Notes: generated by a model not told the origin, from the sequence alone. DNA of 64,000 nt from DASZVB01 sp036272055 (GCA_036272055.1 DATAZL010000002.1:25639-89638), one strand, 5' to 3'; positions 9,069-18,581 are shown, counted from the first letter of the stretch. Program-made: numbers and translations.

Positions 9069-9602
9069 TCAAGCTTTGTCGTCGTCGAGCTGATGCAGAA
9101 TAAGCGATGCCCGATCCGACGAGATTCCGAACCAGTTTCTAATCTGATCCACGAGCGCGCGCTCCTCGTCGGCGACTTCGTCGTCTGCCATGGCCACGGC
9201 GGCGGCAAGCTGGAACGCGCCCTCGGCGGCTGCTGGAACTGCGGACAGTGTGGCACCTAGCGACATCAGGCGTGCCTCACGCCCCTCGCTAGCCAGCGTT
9301 TTCTCGTATTGCTCGAGCATCACCTGGATGGTCCCCTCGTGGAGGACGTCGCCAGCGAGCCCGCGGATGGCTCCGAGGAGCGCCTCCCGCTCGGTGGCCG
9401 TGACCTTCCCGTCGGCGGCCATCATCAGAAACAATGTTTCCCCGACGGGGTCGATCCGGGTGAGGGCCGTCCTCTCGTCGTCGGAGAGGAGGCCGGCGCG
9501 CGCCAGAGTCTCGTAGGCCGGCGACATGACCGGGCTTGCTCTCCGCCCGCTCTCGAGCAGCGCGTCCCTCAGCCTTCGGATCGTCGCGGTCTCGATCTTC
9601 AT
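9069..9602 (-). CDS. TerB-like (tellurite-resistance TerB/DjlA domain) protein
   Basis: 177 residues, almost entirely helical. Residues 60-165 fit the TerB-like helical bundle, with acidic patches 'MAADGKVTATEREAL' and 'AMADDEVADEERALV' at the positions where TerB proteins bind metal ions. No other ter gene is nearby, so a tellurite role should not be assumed. Standalone TerB-like proteins are usually membrane-associated metal-sensing or chaperone-type partners of unknown job. It sits between the PhzF-like gene and ugd on one strand. Confidence 0.8.
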   Translation of the reverse strand: MKIETATIRRLRDALLESGRRASPVMSPAYETLARAGLLSDDERTALTRIDPVGETLFLMMAADGKVTATEREALLGAIRGLAGDVLHEGTIQVMLEQYEKTLASEGREARLMSLGATLSAVPAAAEGAFQLAAAVAMADDEVADEERALVDQIRNWFGISSDRASLILHQLDDDKA

Positions 9603-9709
9603 GACGAAAACGCTACACGCTCACCAAGCACCGATCCAGTGCGCGAGCCCGGGTGCCGGGGAACCCGCCGAGGCGGAAGCGCTGGGCCGCGGCCGCGAAA
9701 CGCCGAGAA

Positions 9710-10609
9710 TCAGCCTTCTATTTGGATCTGGCCGTTGCCGACGGCCACACACTGACCACCGATGCGGAGCGATTTGATGTCCTCGCCGTTCCGCTCGAGT
9801 GTCACGTGAATGAAACTGGGCCGCCCGATCTCGATGCCCTGTTCGCACACGAACGACACCTTCGGCACCGGATCGAGGATGCCCCAGCGCGCGAAATAGC
9901 TGACGAGAGGGCCCGCGGCGGTCGCCGTCGCCGGGTCTTCGTGAACGCCGAGACCGGGAGCGAACATGCGGCAATGCGCCGACGAACCCTCGTAGCGGCA
10001 CTGCAGGGTGAACGCGAGAACGTGCGGGTGCGGCGACCGACGGAGCACGCGCTCCCAGATGTCGAGGCGAAAACGGATGCGCTGCATCGTCTCGAGATCG
10101 AGCACCGGGACGAGCAGGTACGGGACACCGCACGAGACGCTCTGCACGGGCATGCCGGCGGGAAGCGCCGCGGGCTCGAGCCCGAGCATCGCCGCGATCG
10201 CGTCACGCTCGTTGTAGATCGCTCCGAACTGCGGAAGCGGCTGCTGCATCGTCAGCATCGGCGCTTCCATCGTGACGGAAATAGGGCCTGTTTGTTCCTC
10301 GAAAACGACGCGCTGGCGCGCCTTCTCTTGACGCAATCGCTCCTCGAGCGCGAGCGCGTAGGCGGTGCCGATCGTGGGCAAACCACCGGCAGGGAGCTCG
10401 GCGAGGGGCGTGAAGATTCTCACCCAGTAGTGACTCGAACGATCACGCGGCGGTAGCACGAACGTCGTCTCGGACAGGTTCAGCTCACGCGCGATGCTCT
10501 GCATCATCGCGTCGCTGATGCCGCGCGCGTCGGTGAAGACGGCGAGGGGGTTACCCCCGAACGGGACGTTCGTGAAAACGTCGAGCAGGCGGTAAACGAA
10601 GGTCTTCAT
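9710..10609 (-). CDS. PhzF-family isomerase/epimerase
   Basis: 299 residues with the diaminopimelate-epimerase-like fold of the PhzF family. Signature segments are 'DVFTNVPFGGNPLAVF' at the N-terminus, 'LNLSETTFVL' carrying the general-acid/base Glu, and 'IFTPLAELPAGGLPTIGTA' (normally FTPxxELPFAGHPT). The usual FAGHPT is AGGLPT here, so the His in that loop is missing. No phenazine genes are present, so the substrate is unknown. ATG 10609 directly precedes the conserved region. The gene is divergent from argC. Confidence 0.87.
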   Translation of the reverse strand: MKTFVYRLLDVFTNVPFGGNPLAVFTDARGISDAMMQSIARELNLSETTFVLPPRDRSSHYWVRIFTPLAELPAGGLPTIGTAYALALEERLRQEKARQRVVFEEQTGPISVTMEAPMLTMQQPLPQFGAIYNERDAIAAMLGLEPAALPAGMPVQSVSCGVPYLLVPVLDLETMQRIRFRLDIWERVLRRSPHPHVLAFTLQCRYEGSSAHCRMFAPGLGVHEDPATATAAGPLVSYFARWGILDPVPKVSFVCEQGIEIGRPSFIHVTLERNGEDIKSLRIGGQCVAVGNGQIQIEG

Positions 10610-10789
10610 GGGCGTACTGGGGTTCGGAAGGGTTCCCCCCGACGGAAGTCCATCGCATGCCACCGCGCGCGCGCTGCGTCCATCCTCTCACCGGCGATGG
10701 CTCGCGCCGGGCAGGTTCGGCTCGCCCGACCGGGGTGCCTTGCGCCCCCCGGGCTGGTCTGCCAAGTGATGCTTCGTCGAGACCGCTTC

Positions 10790-11734
10790 ATGAAGAAGGT
10801 TTTCATAGACGGGCAGGAAGGGACCACCGGGCTCCAGATCCAGGAGCGGCTCGCGCGCCACGGCGGCGTCGAGCTCCTCGAGATCCGGACCGAGCTTCGC
10901 AAGGATCCCGGCGCAAAACGCGAGATCATCGCGGCCGCCGACGTGGTCGTCCTGTGTCTTCCGGACGCAGCCGCGGTGGAAGCCGCTGCGCTCGCGCGCG
11001 AAGCCGGGACGCGGATCATCGACGCGAGCACCGCCCACCGCGTCGATCCGTCGTGGGTGTACGGATTACCGGAGCTGGCGCCCGGGCAGCGCGACGCGAT
11101 CCGCCGGGCACATCAGGTTTCGAATCCCGGGTGCTATCCGACGGGCTTCTTGCTCGCGGTCCGGCCGCTCGTCGACGCGGGGATCGTCTCCAGAGAGCAG
11201 CCGCTCACCGTCAACGCGACGAGCGGGTTCAGCGGCGGGGGCAAGAAGCTCATCGCCGCGTACCAGGAGCGCGCCGCAGAGCCGGCGTTCGCCTACCGCG
11301 CCTACGGCTTGCCGCTCGCGCACAAGCACGTGCCCGAGATGCGCACGTTCGCGTCGCTCGTTCACACGCCGCTCTTCACGCCGTCGGTGAGCAACTACTA
11401 CAAGGGCATGCTCGTCTTCGTGCCACTCCACGTGAGCACACTGGCGAAGCGCGCCGCGCCCGAGGACGTCCACGCCGTGCTTCGCGACCGCTACGCGAAC
11501 GAGCGCTTCGTGCGCGTGATGCCGCTCGGTGGCGGTGGCGCGATCGAGGACGGTGGCTATCTCTCGCCGACCGGCTGCAACGACACCAACGACGTCGAGC
11601 TCTTCGTCTTCGGAACCGAAGAGCAGGTACTCGTCGTCGCGCGCCTCGACAATCTCGGCAAGGGCGCGTCCGGCGCCGCCGTCCAGAACATGAACCTGAT
11701 GCTCGACTTCGACGAAACGCGGGGCCTCGGCTGA
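10790..11734 (+). CDS. argC: N-acetyl-gamma-glutamyl-phosphate reductase, type 2
   Basis: 314 residues, matching the shorter type-2 ArgC. It reduces N-acetylglutamyl-5-phosphate to the semialdehyde with NADPH in arginine synthesis. The start ATG 10790 opens with KKVFIDGQEGTTGLQIQERL, the type-2 dinucleotide-binding motif. The catalytic Cys is in 'SNPGCYPTGF', and 'STAHRVDPSWVYGLPEL' and 'HKHVPEM' follow family pattern. No other arg gene lies nearby. Upstream 10610-10789 is a GC-rich divergent promoter region in which I see no clear operator. Confidence 0.93.
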   Translation: MKKVFIDGQEGTTGLQIQERLARHGGVELLEIRTELRKDPGAKREIIAAADVVVLCLPDAAAVEAAALAREAGTRIIDASTAHRVDPSWVYGLPELAPGQRDAIRRAHQVSNPGCYPTGFLLAVRPLVDAGIVSREQPLTVNATSGFSGGGKKLIAAYQERAAEPAFAYRAYGLPLAHKHVPEMRTFASLVHTPLFTPSVSNYYKGMLVFVPLHVSTLAKRAAPEDVHAVLRDRYANERFVRVMPLGGGGAIEDGGYLSPTGCNDTNDVELFVFGTEEQVLVVARLDNLGKGASGAAVQNMNLMLDFDETRGLG

Positions 11735-11783
11735 CACGCGGATCTCGCCTCGCGATTTCGAATGCCGCGATGACGGTGCGCCG

Positions 11784-12944
11784 TCAGCCGGCGGGAATAC
11801 GCCGGAGCTCTGGCGCGCCGTGTTCGTCGACGTGGACGTAGGGACGGCCGAGGTCGCGCGGGAACGCGAATGAGCCGGTGTTGAAATAGCCGTCGTCGAC
11901 CATGACGTGGTGCGTGTGCCCGAAGACCACGACGCGCGCGCCGGTCGCCGCGCGAACGCGGGATGCGCCGAGACGGAGCCGTTCGTTCGGAAGATCGCCG
12001 TAGCGGTCGTGGCTGCGCAGCACCGAGCCAGCGAGATACGCGAAGCTCGCGAGCGCCATGATCGACGACGCTGCGGGACGACGCGGTATCGCGGTGAGGC
12101 TTCCGGCGAGCACGAGTGACGCGAACACGCGGTCGAAATACAGACGGAGAAACGTGTCCCGGCGCGAGAGATGCGTCGGGCGCGGTGCGCCGGCGAGCAA
12201 GGTGGACAGCGTGACTCCAGGCACGCCGCTCCGGTCCGCGAAATCCTGCAAGCGCGCGGAACCGATGGAGAGCTCCTCGCTCGCTCGCGACGAGAGGGAC
12301 GGTCCGGCCTCGAGACAGAGCTCGATTGCCGTCTTGAAGTAGCTCGCGATCATGCCGGGCGCCCGCAATCCGTAGAGACGAAATGCGCGGGAGAGTGCGC
12401 GCACGGGCGTCGCGTCCTGGGCGTGGGAGAAATCCGACGCGCCCGTCGCAGCGACGAAGCGGCGTGTGAGCGCGATGCCGAGCGGCTCGCTCTTCTCGTT
12501 CCACTCGGCCAGCGGATGCACGGGTGCGTTGTCCGGATCGTAGACGTGGCCGTGCTCGATGTGGAGATCCCCGCGCCGGACGAACCACGGCGACACGGAG
12601 ACCGGCGCGTCGCTCGCGACGTCGAGCCGCTCGCGGAGCAGGCCGGCCACGTCTTCGTCCCCGAGGGCCGCGTCGTGGTTGCCGGGCAGGACGGTCAGCG
12701 TCGCTCCGGATGCGACGTGACGGTGGAGCGCAGCGACGAGCTCCGGTGTCCGCTCGAGCAGCGAAGACAGCAGCGCGGCCTGCGCGTCGTGACGGAGCGC
12801 GTACGACAGATCGAACGCGTCGCCGGCGAGGATGATCTCGTGACCCGGGTGCGCGTCCACGAGCCGCGCGAGATCCCGCCCGACCCGGGCTGACGTTTCG
12901 GCGCCGAGATGCATATCGCTGACGACGACGAAGGGACGAGTCAC
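11784..12944 (-). CDS. Calcineurin-like metallophosphoesterase
   Basis: 386 residues. Dinuclear-metal motifs occur in order: D-x-H at Asp10/His12 (SDMHLG), GDAFD, GNHDA, a His in 'EHGHVYDPDN', and GHTHH followed by 'YFNTGSFAFP'. The pattern resembles UDP-2,3-diacylglucosamine hydrolase-like phosphoesterases. The internal insert (about residues 150-300), with hydrophobic helices near 'SSIMALASFAYLAGSVL', is longer than in LpxH and suggests membrane association. It is the last gene of a minus-strand run, eleven bases after the DUF255/aldo-keto reductase fusion gene. Substrate unknown. Confidence 0.88.
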   Translation of the reverse strand: MTRPFVVVSDMHLGAETSARVGRDLARLVDAHPGHEIILAGDAFDLSYALRHDAQAALLSSLLERTPELVAALHRHVASGATLTVLPGNHDAALGDEDVAGLLRERLDVASDAPVSVSPWFVRRGDLHIEHGHVYDPDNAPVHPLAEWNEKSEPLGIALTRRFVAATGASDFSHAQDATPVRALSRAFRLYGLRAPGMIASYFKTAIELCLEAGPSLSSRASEELSIGSARLQDFADRSGVPGVTLSTLLAGAPRPTHLSRRDTFLRLYFDRVFASLVLAGSLTAIPRRPAASSIMALASFAYLAGSVLRSHDRYGDLPNERLRLGASRVRAATGARVVVFGHTHHVMVDDGYFNTGSFAFPRDLGRPYVHVDEHGAPELRRIPAG

Positions 12945-12955
12945 GGCTTCCGAGC

Positions 12956-15900
12956 TCAGGGCAGATCGAGGGCCGCGCAGGCGCGCAGGATGGCGGACGT
13001 GCCGTCGAGGGGCGGCGCGCCCATCATGGCGAGTGCGTCTGCGACGTAGGGCGTTTCCCGCATTCCGACCAGCACTGTGGTCACACCGGGGACGCTCCGC
13101 ACGACGGAGAGGGCCTTCTGCGAGAGCGGCGTGGTGCGTCGTTCTGCCGGTAGGAGAGGATCCAGGGTTCTCCCTATCGTCAGGGTGCGTCGGCGAGATC
13201 TATCGGCGGCGCGCTTGCGGAGCGCGAGGAGCAGCGCATCCACCTGCTGCACGTACCGATCGCGGAATTCTTGCCACTTCGGCGCGAGCGGGCCGGTGAT
13301 CCCGCGATCGAGCGCCGCGACCGTCTGCATGATGCGCGGCGCGACGGCTTGAGTCTCGAGCTCGCGCCACTGTTCGAGGCCGTCGAGCTCCGCGCCGATC
13401 GCGCCGAGCTGCTCGCCCCAGCGGAAGATCTCGTTCGGCTTGGGGCCGCCCTCTTCCGCGAATTTGAGCTGCGGCGCGATCGTCCGCGTGAACTCCACCT
13501 CGAGCTCCTTGACGGCCTGCACCTGGTCGCTGAACGACGGCGCGTCGGCGTAGTCCGGCGGATCGGCGAGGCGGATGAGCCGGTTCTCGATGATGGCGTT
13601 CAGCGGACGGTTCACGAGGACGGCGAGGCCGTGGGCCTCCGCCGCGGCGATCGCCGTCTTCGCGCCGCCCTCCCCGGTGTTCGGCTCGAGGGCCGGGCGC
13701 GACTCGAGCAGGTTCAACGGGAGCTGAACGACCCTGAAGTGATGCCCCGCGCCGCCCGCGGCGACGGCCGCTGCAACGCAGCGCTCGACGTCCGTTCCCT
13801 CCGCGTCGTCGTGGGGCGCGCCGAACGTGTTGCTCGACAGGCCGTAGTACCGGATACGTCCCTGCTTCACCTCTTCTTCGAGGTGACGGAACGCCTCGGT
13901 GACACGCCGGTAGAACTCGGTGCGCGCCTCCTCGAGCGGCATGCGCTTCGCCTTCGCCTCGGCGAAGAAGTACTCCGGGTTGTGCAGGAGACAGACGTCG
14001 AGCGTCTCGAGCCCCAGGCGTTCGAGCGAGCGCTCGAGCTGATCCTCCAGCCATTCCGGGTGAATCGAGTGCCAGAGGCCCTCGCCGAGCTTCACCATCT
14101 CCGGGAAGGGCTCGCCGGCCTGCTCGCGCGACTCGGCGAGCTCCATGTTCTCGCCCTGCGCGTAACCGATCTTCGACACGACGACGACCGCGTCGCGCGG
14201 CACGGTGCCGTCGCGGTCGAGCTCGGTGAGGATCCTGCCGACGAGGCGCTCGGCGTGACCGTCCGCGTAGTTCGTCGAGGTGTCGACGACGTTCACGCCG
14301 CGACTGACGGCGCGCGTGAGCGCGTCGGCGTGTTCCTGGACGCGATCGTCCACGCGGTACGTCCCGAAGCCGAGGCGGCTCGTGACGAGGCCCGTCGTGC
14401 CGAACGCGGCGTAGGCCGCTTCGCCGCGCACGGGCGAGAGCTTCTCGGCGTAGGCACGCGTCGCCTCTGCCGTCGCGCTGCCGCCGAGCCGCTTCGCGAC
14501 GATGGAGCGCCCGCGACCGGCGTTGAGCTCCGCCGACGCGCCCTCGAGCACGCGCGCGACGTCCTCGGGCTTCGTCACGGGGGCCTGACACGCGAAGTCC
14601 TTGCAGACGTAGAGCGCGGGCTCGCCGTTCACGAGCGTCTTGCCGGCGAGGAGCGGGAGCTCGCTCGACAGCGCGCCCCCGCCGGACGGCGCACCGTGCG
14701 CGATGACGTGATTCGGCAGATAGTGACGCGCGACCGCGGCTTCGAGCGCCATGCGGCCCGCACTTCCCGTCTCGCCGACGAACGCGAGCTCGAGGGGGCC
14801 CTCCAGCAAGAGATCCAGCACCGAGAGCGTCGTCACGAAGGCCCGCGGTGAGCGCTCGATCTGACGCCCATAAGCGCGGATCGCGGCGAGTGCACGATTC
14901 CTGAGATCGTCACGGCCGAGGTGAAGGCCGAGCCGCGCGAGGACGCGTGCTGCGACGGCGTTGGCGCTCGGCACCGCGCCGTCGTGGCCTTCCCGCGTGC
15001 GCGCGATGAGCGCTTCGTGTCGCTCGGCGGTCTGGAAGAACGCGCCGTTCTCCGTCCCGCCGAACTCCGCGACCATCCGCTCCGCGAGGCGCACCGCCTC
15101 GACGAGAAACGACTCGGCGCCGCCCGCTTCGTACAGATCGACGAGCGCGTCTGCGAGAAAGGCGTAGTCCTCGAGGTACGCGTCGAGATGCGCCTTGCCG
15201 GCGCGCGCAGTGCGATAGAGCCCGCCGTCGGAGCGCGACAGGCTCCCGAGGACGAAGCGCGCGGCGCGCTCCGCCGACGTCAGGTAACGGCGCTCGCCGA
15301 GCACGCGTGCGCCCTCGGCCATCGCGCCGATCATGAGACCGTTCCACGACGTGAGGATCTTGTCGTCGGTGAGCGGCGGCACGCGACGGAGGCGCGCCGC
15401 GTAGAGCTTCTGTCGCGACTCGGCGAGCGACGTACGGAGCTCATCGACGCCGACACCGAGCTCCGTCGCGACCTCGGCGACCGGACGCGGCGTATGAAGG
15501 ATACTGACGCCCTCCCAGTTGCCCTCCGGCGTGACGTCGTAATAGCGGCAGAAATAGTCGCCCGCGGGCTGCCCGACGATCTCCTCGATCTGATCGGGAG
15601 CCCAGACGAAGAACTTGCCCTCGACGCCCTCGCTGTCGGCGTCGGTCGCGGAGTAGTAGCCGCCCTCGGCGTCCTGCATCTCGCGCGCGACGTAGTCGAG
15701 CGTCTCGGCCGCGACGCGGCGATACTCGTCGTTCCGCGTGGCCTGGTACGCCTCGAGGTAGACGCGCGCGAGCTGCGCGTTGTCGTACAACATCTTCTCG
15801 AAGTGGGGGACGAGCCACGCTTCGTCGACCGAGTAGCGCGCGAAGCCGCCCGCGAGCTGGTCGTACATGCCGCCGCTCTTCATGTGGTCGAGCGTCGTGG

Positions 15901-16609
15901 TGACCATCTGGAGCAGCGTCGGTTCCACGGTGCGCCGGTGCAGCCGGAGCAATAGCGAGATGGACGCCGACGGCGGGAACTTCGGCGCGGTACCGAACCC
16001 GCCGTTCTCCGGGTCGTAAGATCCGGCAAGCTCACTTGCCGCACCGAACATCGCCTCTTCACCGACCGACGCCTCACGCAGGATCTCGCTCCGCCCGCGG
16101 ACGTGCTCGGTGAGCTCCGCCGCCTGCTCGGAGAGGCGCGTCCGATCCGACTTCCACAGCTCGGCAATGCGCTCGAGCAGCGTCTTGAAGCCGGGGCGAC
16201 CCTGCCGATCATCGGGCGGGAAGTACGTGCCGGCGTAGAACGGCTGCTGCTTCGGGTTGAGGAACACCGTCATCGGCCAGCCACCGTGGCCGGTCATGGC
16301 GACGGTCGCGGACATGTAGATGTCGTCGAGATCCGGTCGCTCCTCGCGGTCGACCTTGATGCACACGAAGTTCGCGTTCATGACGGTCGCGACGTCTTCG
16401 TTCTCGAAGCTCTCGCGCTCCATCACGTGGCACCAGTGGCACGCGGCGTAGCCGATGCTGAGGAGGATCGGCTTGTCCTCGCGCTTTGCGCGCTCGAGCG
16501 CCTCGGAACCCCATGCGTACCAGTCCACCGGATTGTGCGCGTGCTGGAGCAGGTACGGGCTCGTCTCGTGGGCGAGCCGGTTCGTATGCCGGTGCGGCGC
16601 TGGTGGCAT
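12956..16609 (-). CDS. DUF255 thioredoxin-like/glycosidase-fold protein fused to an aldo-keto reductase
   Basis: 1217 residues, two families in one uninterrupted frame. Residues 1 to about 700 match the YyaL/SPATA20 family: a thioredoxin-like DUF255 with 'NPVDWYAWGSEAL', CHWC at 57-60, 'REERPDLDDIYM' and 'GGWPMTVFLNP', then an alpha/alpha-barrel region (DDKILTSWNGLMI). Residues 736-1217 are an aldo-keto reductase with a complete catalytic tetrad at Asp776, Tyr781, Lys813 and His876, and an NADP-loop-like VVRSVPGVTTVLVG near the C-terminus. Normal SPATA20 proteins end near 700 and normal reductases near 320-350, so this is a true fusion with an enlarged reductase half. It lies between the YkgJ-like and phosphoesterase genes. 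Function unknown. Confidence 0.9.
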   Translation of the reverse strand: MPPAPHRHTNRLAHETSPYLLQHAHNPVDWYAWGSEALERAKREDKPILLSIGYAACHWCHVMERESFENEDVATVMNANFVCIKVDREERPDLDDIYMSATVAMTGHGGWPMTVFLNPKQQPFYAGTYFPPDDRQGRPGFKTLLERIAELWKSDRTRLSEQAAELTEHVRGRSEILREASVGEEAMFGAASELAGSYDPENGGFGTAPKFPPSASISLLLRLHRRTVEPTLLQMVTTTLDHMKSGGMYDQLAGGFARYSVDEAWLVPHFEKMLYDNAQLARVYLEAYQATRNDEYRRVAAETLDYVAREMQDAEGGYYSATDADSEGVEGKFFVWAPDQIEEIVGQPAGDYFCRYYDVTPEGNWEGVSILHTPRPVAEVATELGVGVDELRTSLAESRQKLYAARLRRVPPLTDDKILTSWNGLMIGAMAEGARVLGERRYLTSAERAARFVLGSLSRSDGGLYRTARAGKAHLDAYLEDYAFLADALVDLYEAGGAESFLVEAVRLAERMVAEFGGTENGAFFQTAERHEALIARTREGHDGAVPSANAVAARVLARLGLHLGRDDLRNRALAAIRAYGRQIERSPRAFVTTLSVLDLLLEGPLELAFVGETGSAGRMALEAAVARHYLPNHVIAHGAPSGGGALSSELPLLAGKTLVNGEPALYVCKDFACQAPVTKPEDVARVLEGASAELNAGRGRSIVAKRLGGSATAEATRAYAEKLSPVRGEAAYAAFGTTGLVTSRLGFGTYRVDDRVQEHADALTRAVSRGVNVVDTSTNYADGHAERLVGRILTELDRDGTVPRDAVVVVSKIGYAQGENMELAESREQAGEPFPEMVKLGEGLWHSIHPEWLEDQLERSLERLGLETLDVCLLHNPEYFFAEAKAKRMPLEEARTEFYRRVTEAFRHLEEEVKQGRIRYYGLSSNTFGAPHDDAEGTDVERCVAAAVAAGGAGHHFRVVQLPLNLLESRPALEPNTGEGGAKTAIAAAEAHGLAVLVNRPLNAIIENRLIRLADPPDYADAPSFSDQVQAVKELEVEFTRTIAPQLKFAEEGGPKPNEIFRWGEQLGAIGAELDGLEQWRELETQAVAPRIMQTVAALDRGITGPLAPKWQEFRDRYVQQVDALLLALRKRAADRSRRRTLTIGRTLDPLLPAERRTTPLSQKALSVVRSVPGVTTVLVGMRETPYVADALAMMGAPPLDGTSAILRACAALDLP

Positions 16610-16672
16610 GGTGGAGCCGTAGAGCGGAACCCCGAGCGCCGCAATGCAAGGCGAGCGGCAAGGCGAGCGCCG

Positions 16673-17164
16673 TCAATCGGTGTGCGGCCGGAACACCTTC
16701 GACAGCGGTCTCGCCCCGTCGCCACCCGGCTCGTGCCGGGACGCGATGTCGCGCAGCCGATTGACGAGATCGCGCCGCTCGGAAGAGCCGATTTCGCCGG
16801 AAATCGAGGCTCTTTCGCAGAAGAACGTGCGACACCCGAACGGCCGGCTGTCGTACACCGAGCAGCGTCCGGAAGCGTCGAGGAGGGCACAGATACGTTC
16901 GCTCGCCGCGCTCGTCGTGCTCGAAGCGAGCGGCAAGGCGCGGCGCTTCGGCGAGAGAGGACCGCCGCGGCGACGCACCGCCCGCGTGAGCGCCGCGATC
17001 TCGATCGACGTCACGTACGGCTCGCGGCCTGTCACGCCGAACCGGCAGCACTCCGTCGATGCCGGGCAGCTCGAACCTGCGTACGCCGCTTCGACCCGTC
17101 GATAGAGCTCCGCGAGCTCGTCGAGGAGCGCCGTTTCGGCCGCGTCGTGGCCGCGCGGCGCCAC
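16673..17164 (-). CDS. YkgJ-family cysteine-cluster protein
   Basis: 163 residues from a GTG at 17164, one base after the methyltransferase stop, so tightly coupled to that gene. Cysteines at 33, 39, 40, 92, 101, 111 and 116 fit the family pattern C-x5-CC ... C ... C-x9-C-x4-C, with the usual 'CSVYDSRPFGCRTFFC' end. The family is thought to bind zinc or an iron-sulphur cluster, and the biochemical role is not established. A tail of about 45 residues follows the last Cys. The association with an SPPY methyltransferase gene may be functional. Confidence 0.85.
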   Translation of the reverse strand: MAPRGHDAAETALLDELAELYRRVEAAYAGSSCPASTECCRFGVTGREPYVTSIEIAALTRAVRRRGGPLSPKRRALPLASSTTSAASERICALLDASGRCSVYDSRPFGCRTFFCERASISGEIGSSERRDLVNRLRDIASRHEPGGDGARPLSKVFRPHTD

Positions 17165-17165
17165 G

Positions 17166-18560
17166 TCATCTCCGCTTCACGAGCGCGAACAGATGCTCGC
17201 GTCGTGGCCGCCCGCGGAACGCATCGCGGCTCGGCTCGTGAAAGTGCGGGCGCTTCTGCGACGCGACCGCGGCGATCTCGAGCCCTGCGCGGGGAACGAG
17301 CCGGTCCATCGTTTCGTCGGCGTAGAGCGCGGAGCGCTGCACCACCGAGTCGGCGATGACGAGCACGGCGCGCGCGTCCTTCTTGAGCACCCGACGGATC
17401 GCCACCAGGCTCTTCACGAAGTCTTCTTCCCACGCGGCGACACCCTCGTCGCGATCGCGTCCGCGGAGCTTCCGGCGCGAGCCGATCTCGCCGCGCTCGA
17501 ACGGCGCGACCTCGAGCCCGAGCCAGCGAAGTCGCGCCGCGTGATGATGCGCGTAATCGTAGACGCCGGGGTAGGGCGGCGACGATACGACGAGATCCAC
17601 CGAATCGCTGGCCACGTTGTTCAGCTTGCGTGCGTCGTCGATGTAGAGGTCGCTCGCGGGCGCGCCGCGCGGCAAGAGCTCGGCATAGTCGGCGAGCCGC
17701 TCGACGAGCTCGGTCGTCTTGTTCGCGAACAGCTTGATGGCGAAGCCGCTCGCGAGCCGCCGCGGCGCGATGCGCTCCGTCGTGTCGCCGGGCTTCTTGC
17801 TCACCTTGACGAGGATCGACGAGAACACGAGCTTCAGCGCTTCACGCGCGAACCCCTCCTCTTCGAGCGAGATCCCCTGGCGGAGCCCGTCGAGCTCGAG
17901 GAGCATGTGCACGTCGAAGAGCTCCATGTCCTCGCGTCCGTAGCGCTCGGTCGGGCCCGCCTTCGAGATGCGTCGCTCATCCGCGTGCTCCACGGCGCGG
18001 AGCGATGCCTCGACGAGTTCCTTGCGCTCGGCTGCCGTCGTGCCGCGCGTCTTCAGGTGCGCGAGCTCGAGCGACAGCGGGTTCAGGTCGGTGCCCACGC
18101 CGTGACGGCCGAGGAGCCGCGCCTCCACGAGCACGGTGCCGCTCCCCATGAACGCGTCGAGCACGGTGTCGCCCTTTCCGGAGAGACCGTCGACGAGGCG
18201 CGCGGCGGTCAGCGGATGGAGCCGCGCCGCGTAACTGTGGAAGCCGTGCACGTGGGCACGCGTCGACTCGTCGTCGTCGGAGACGTCGAGCGCCGAGCCG
18301 AGCGCGGACGCAACCTGGTCGTCGCCCCACACCTCGATCCGACCACCGACGTGGCTGAGGGGGCGCCGCTCACGCCGCTCGGGCGGCGGCCCCTCGGCGA
18401 CTTTTTCCTCGGCCGCTTGCCTCGCGAGGGCACGCCGCTCGCGGCGGAGGAGCGGTCTCTCACCCGGGGGCTTTCGCCTGGCGTGGGGCGATTTCGGCGA
18501 AGATCCGGGCTTTTTCGGGCGGCTTCCGCGCACATTGGGCGCCTTCGGAGGGGGACTCAC
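17166..18560 (-). CDS. SPPY-motif SAM-dependent nucleic-acid methyltransferase
   Basis: 464 residues. The first 70 are Arg/Lys/Pro-rich and probably disordered, as in nucleic-acid-binding tails. The SAM-binding motif I is DAFMGSGT at 135-142, preceded by 'HGFHSYAARLHPLTAARLV'. The catalytic motif IV is SSPPYPG with SPPY at 327-330. Motif I before IV and a wide gap (about 185 residues) between them gives the permuted gamma/zeta-like order of amino-methyltransferases. SPPY is typical of N4-cytosine or Trm11-like N2-guanine enzymes, so the substrate may be DNA or RNA. No restriction endonuclease is adjacent. First gene of the minus-strand run, divergent from the radical SAM gene. Confidence 0.85.
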   Translation of the reverse strand: MSPPPKAPNVRGSRPKKPGSSPKSPHARRKPPGERPLLRRERRALARQAAEEKVAEGPPPERRERRPLSHVGGRIEVWGDDQVASALGSALDVSDDDESTRAHVHGFHSYAARLHPLTAARLVDGLSGKGDTVLDAFMGSGTVLVEARLLGRHGVGTDLNPLSLELAHLKTRGTTAAERKELVEASLRAVEHADERRISKAGPTERYGREDMELFDVHMLLELDGLRQGISLEEEGFAREALKLVFSSILVKVSKKPGDTTERIAPRRLASGFAIKLFANKTTELVERLADYAELLPRGAPASDLYIDDARKLNNVASDSVDLVVSSPPYPGVYDYAHHHAARLRWLGLEVAPFERGEIGSRRKLRGRDRDEGVAAWEEDFVKSLVAIRRVLKKDARAVLVIADSVVQRSALYADETMDRLVPRAGLEIAAVASQKRPHFHEPSRDAFRGRPRREHLFALVKRR

Positions 18561-18581
18561 GCCGCGAGTATAGGGGGAAAC

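Noticed and set aside
13271..14851. 526-residue open frame opposite the DUF255/aldo-keto reductase gene
   Set aside because: Arg/Glu/Asp-rich shadow sequence; the opposite strand carries two clear domains.
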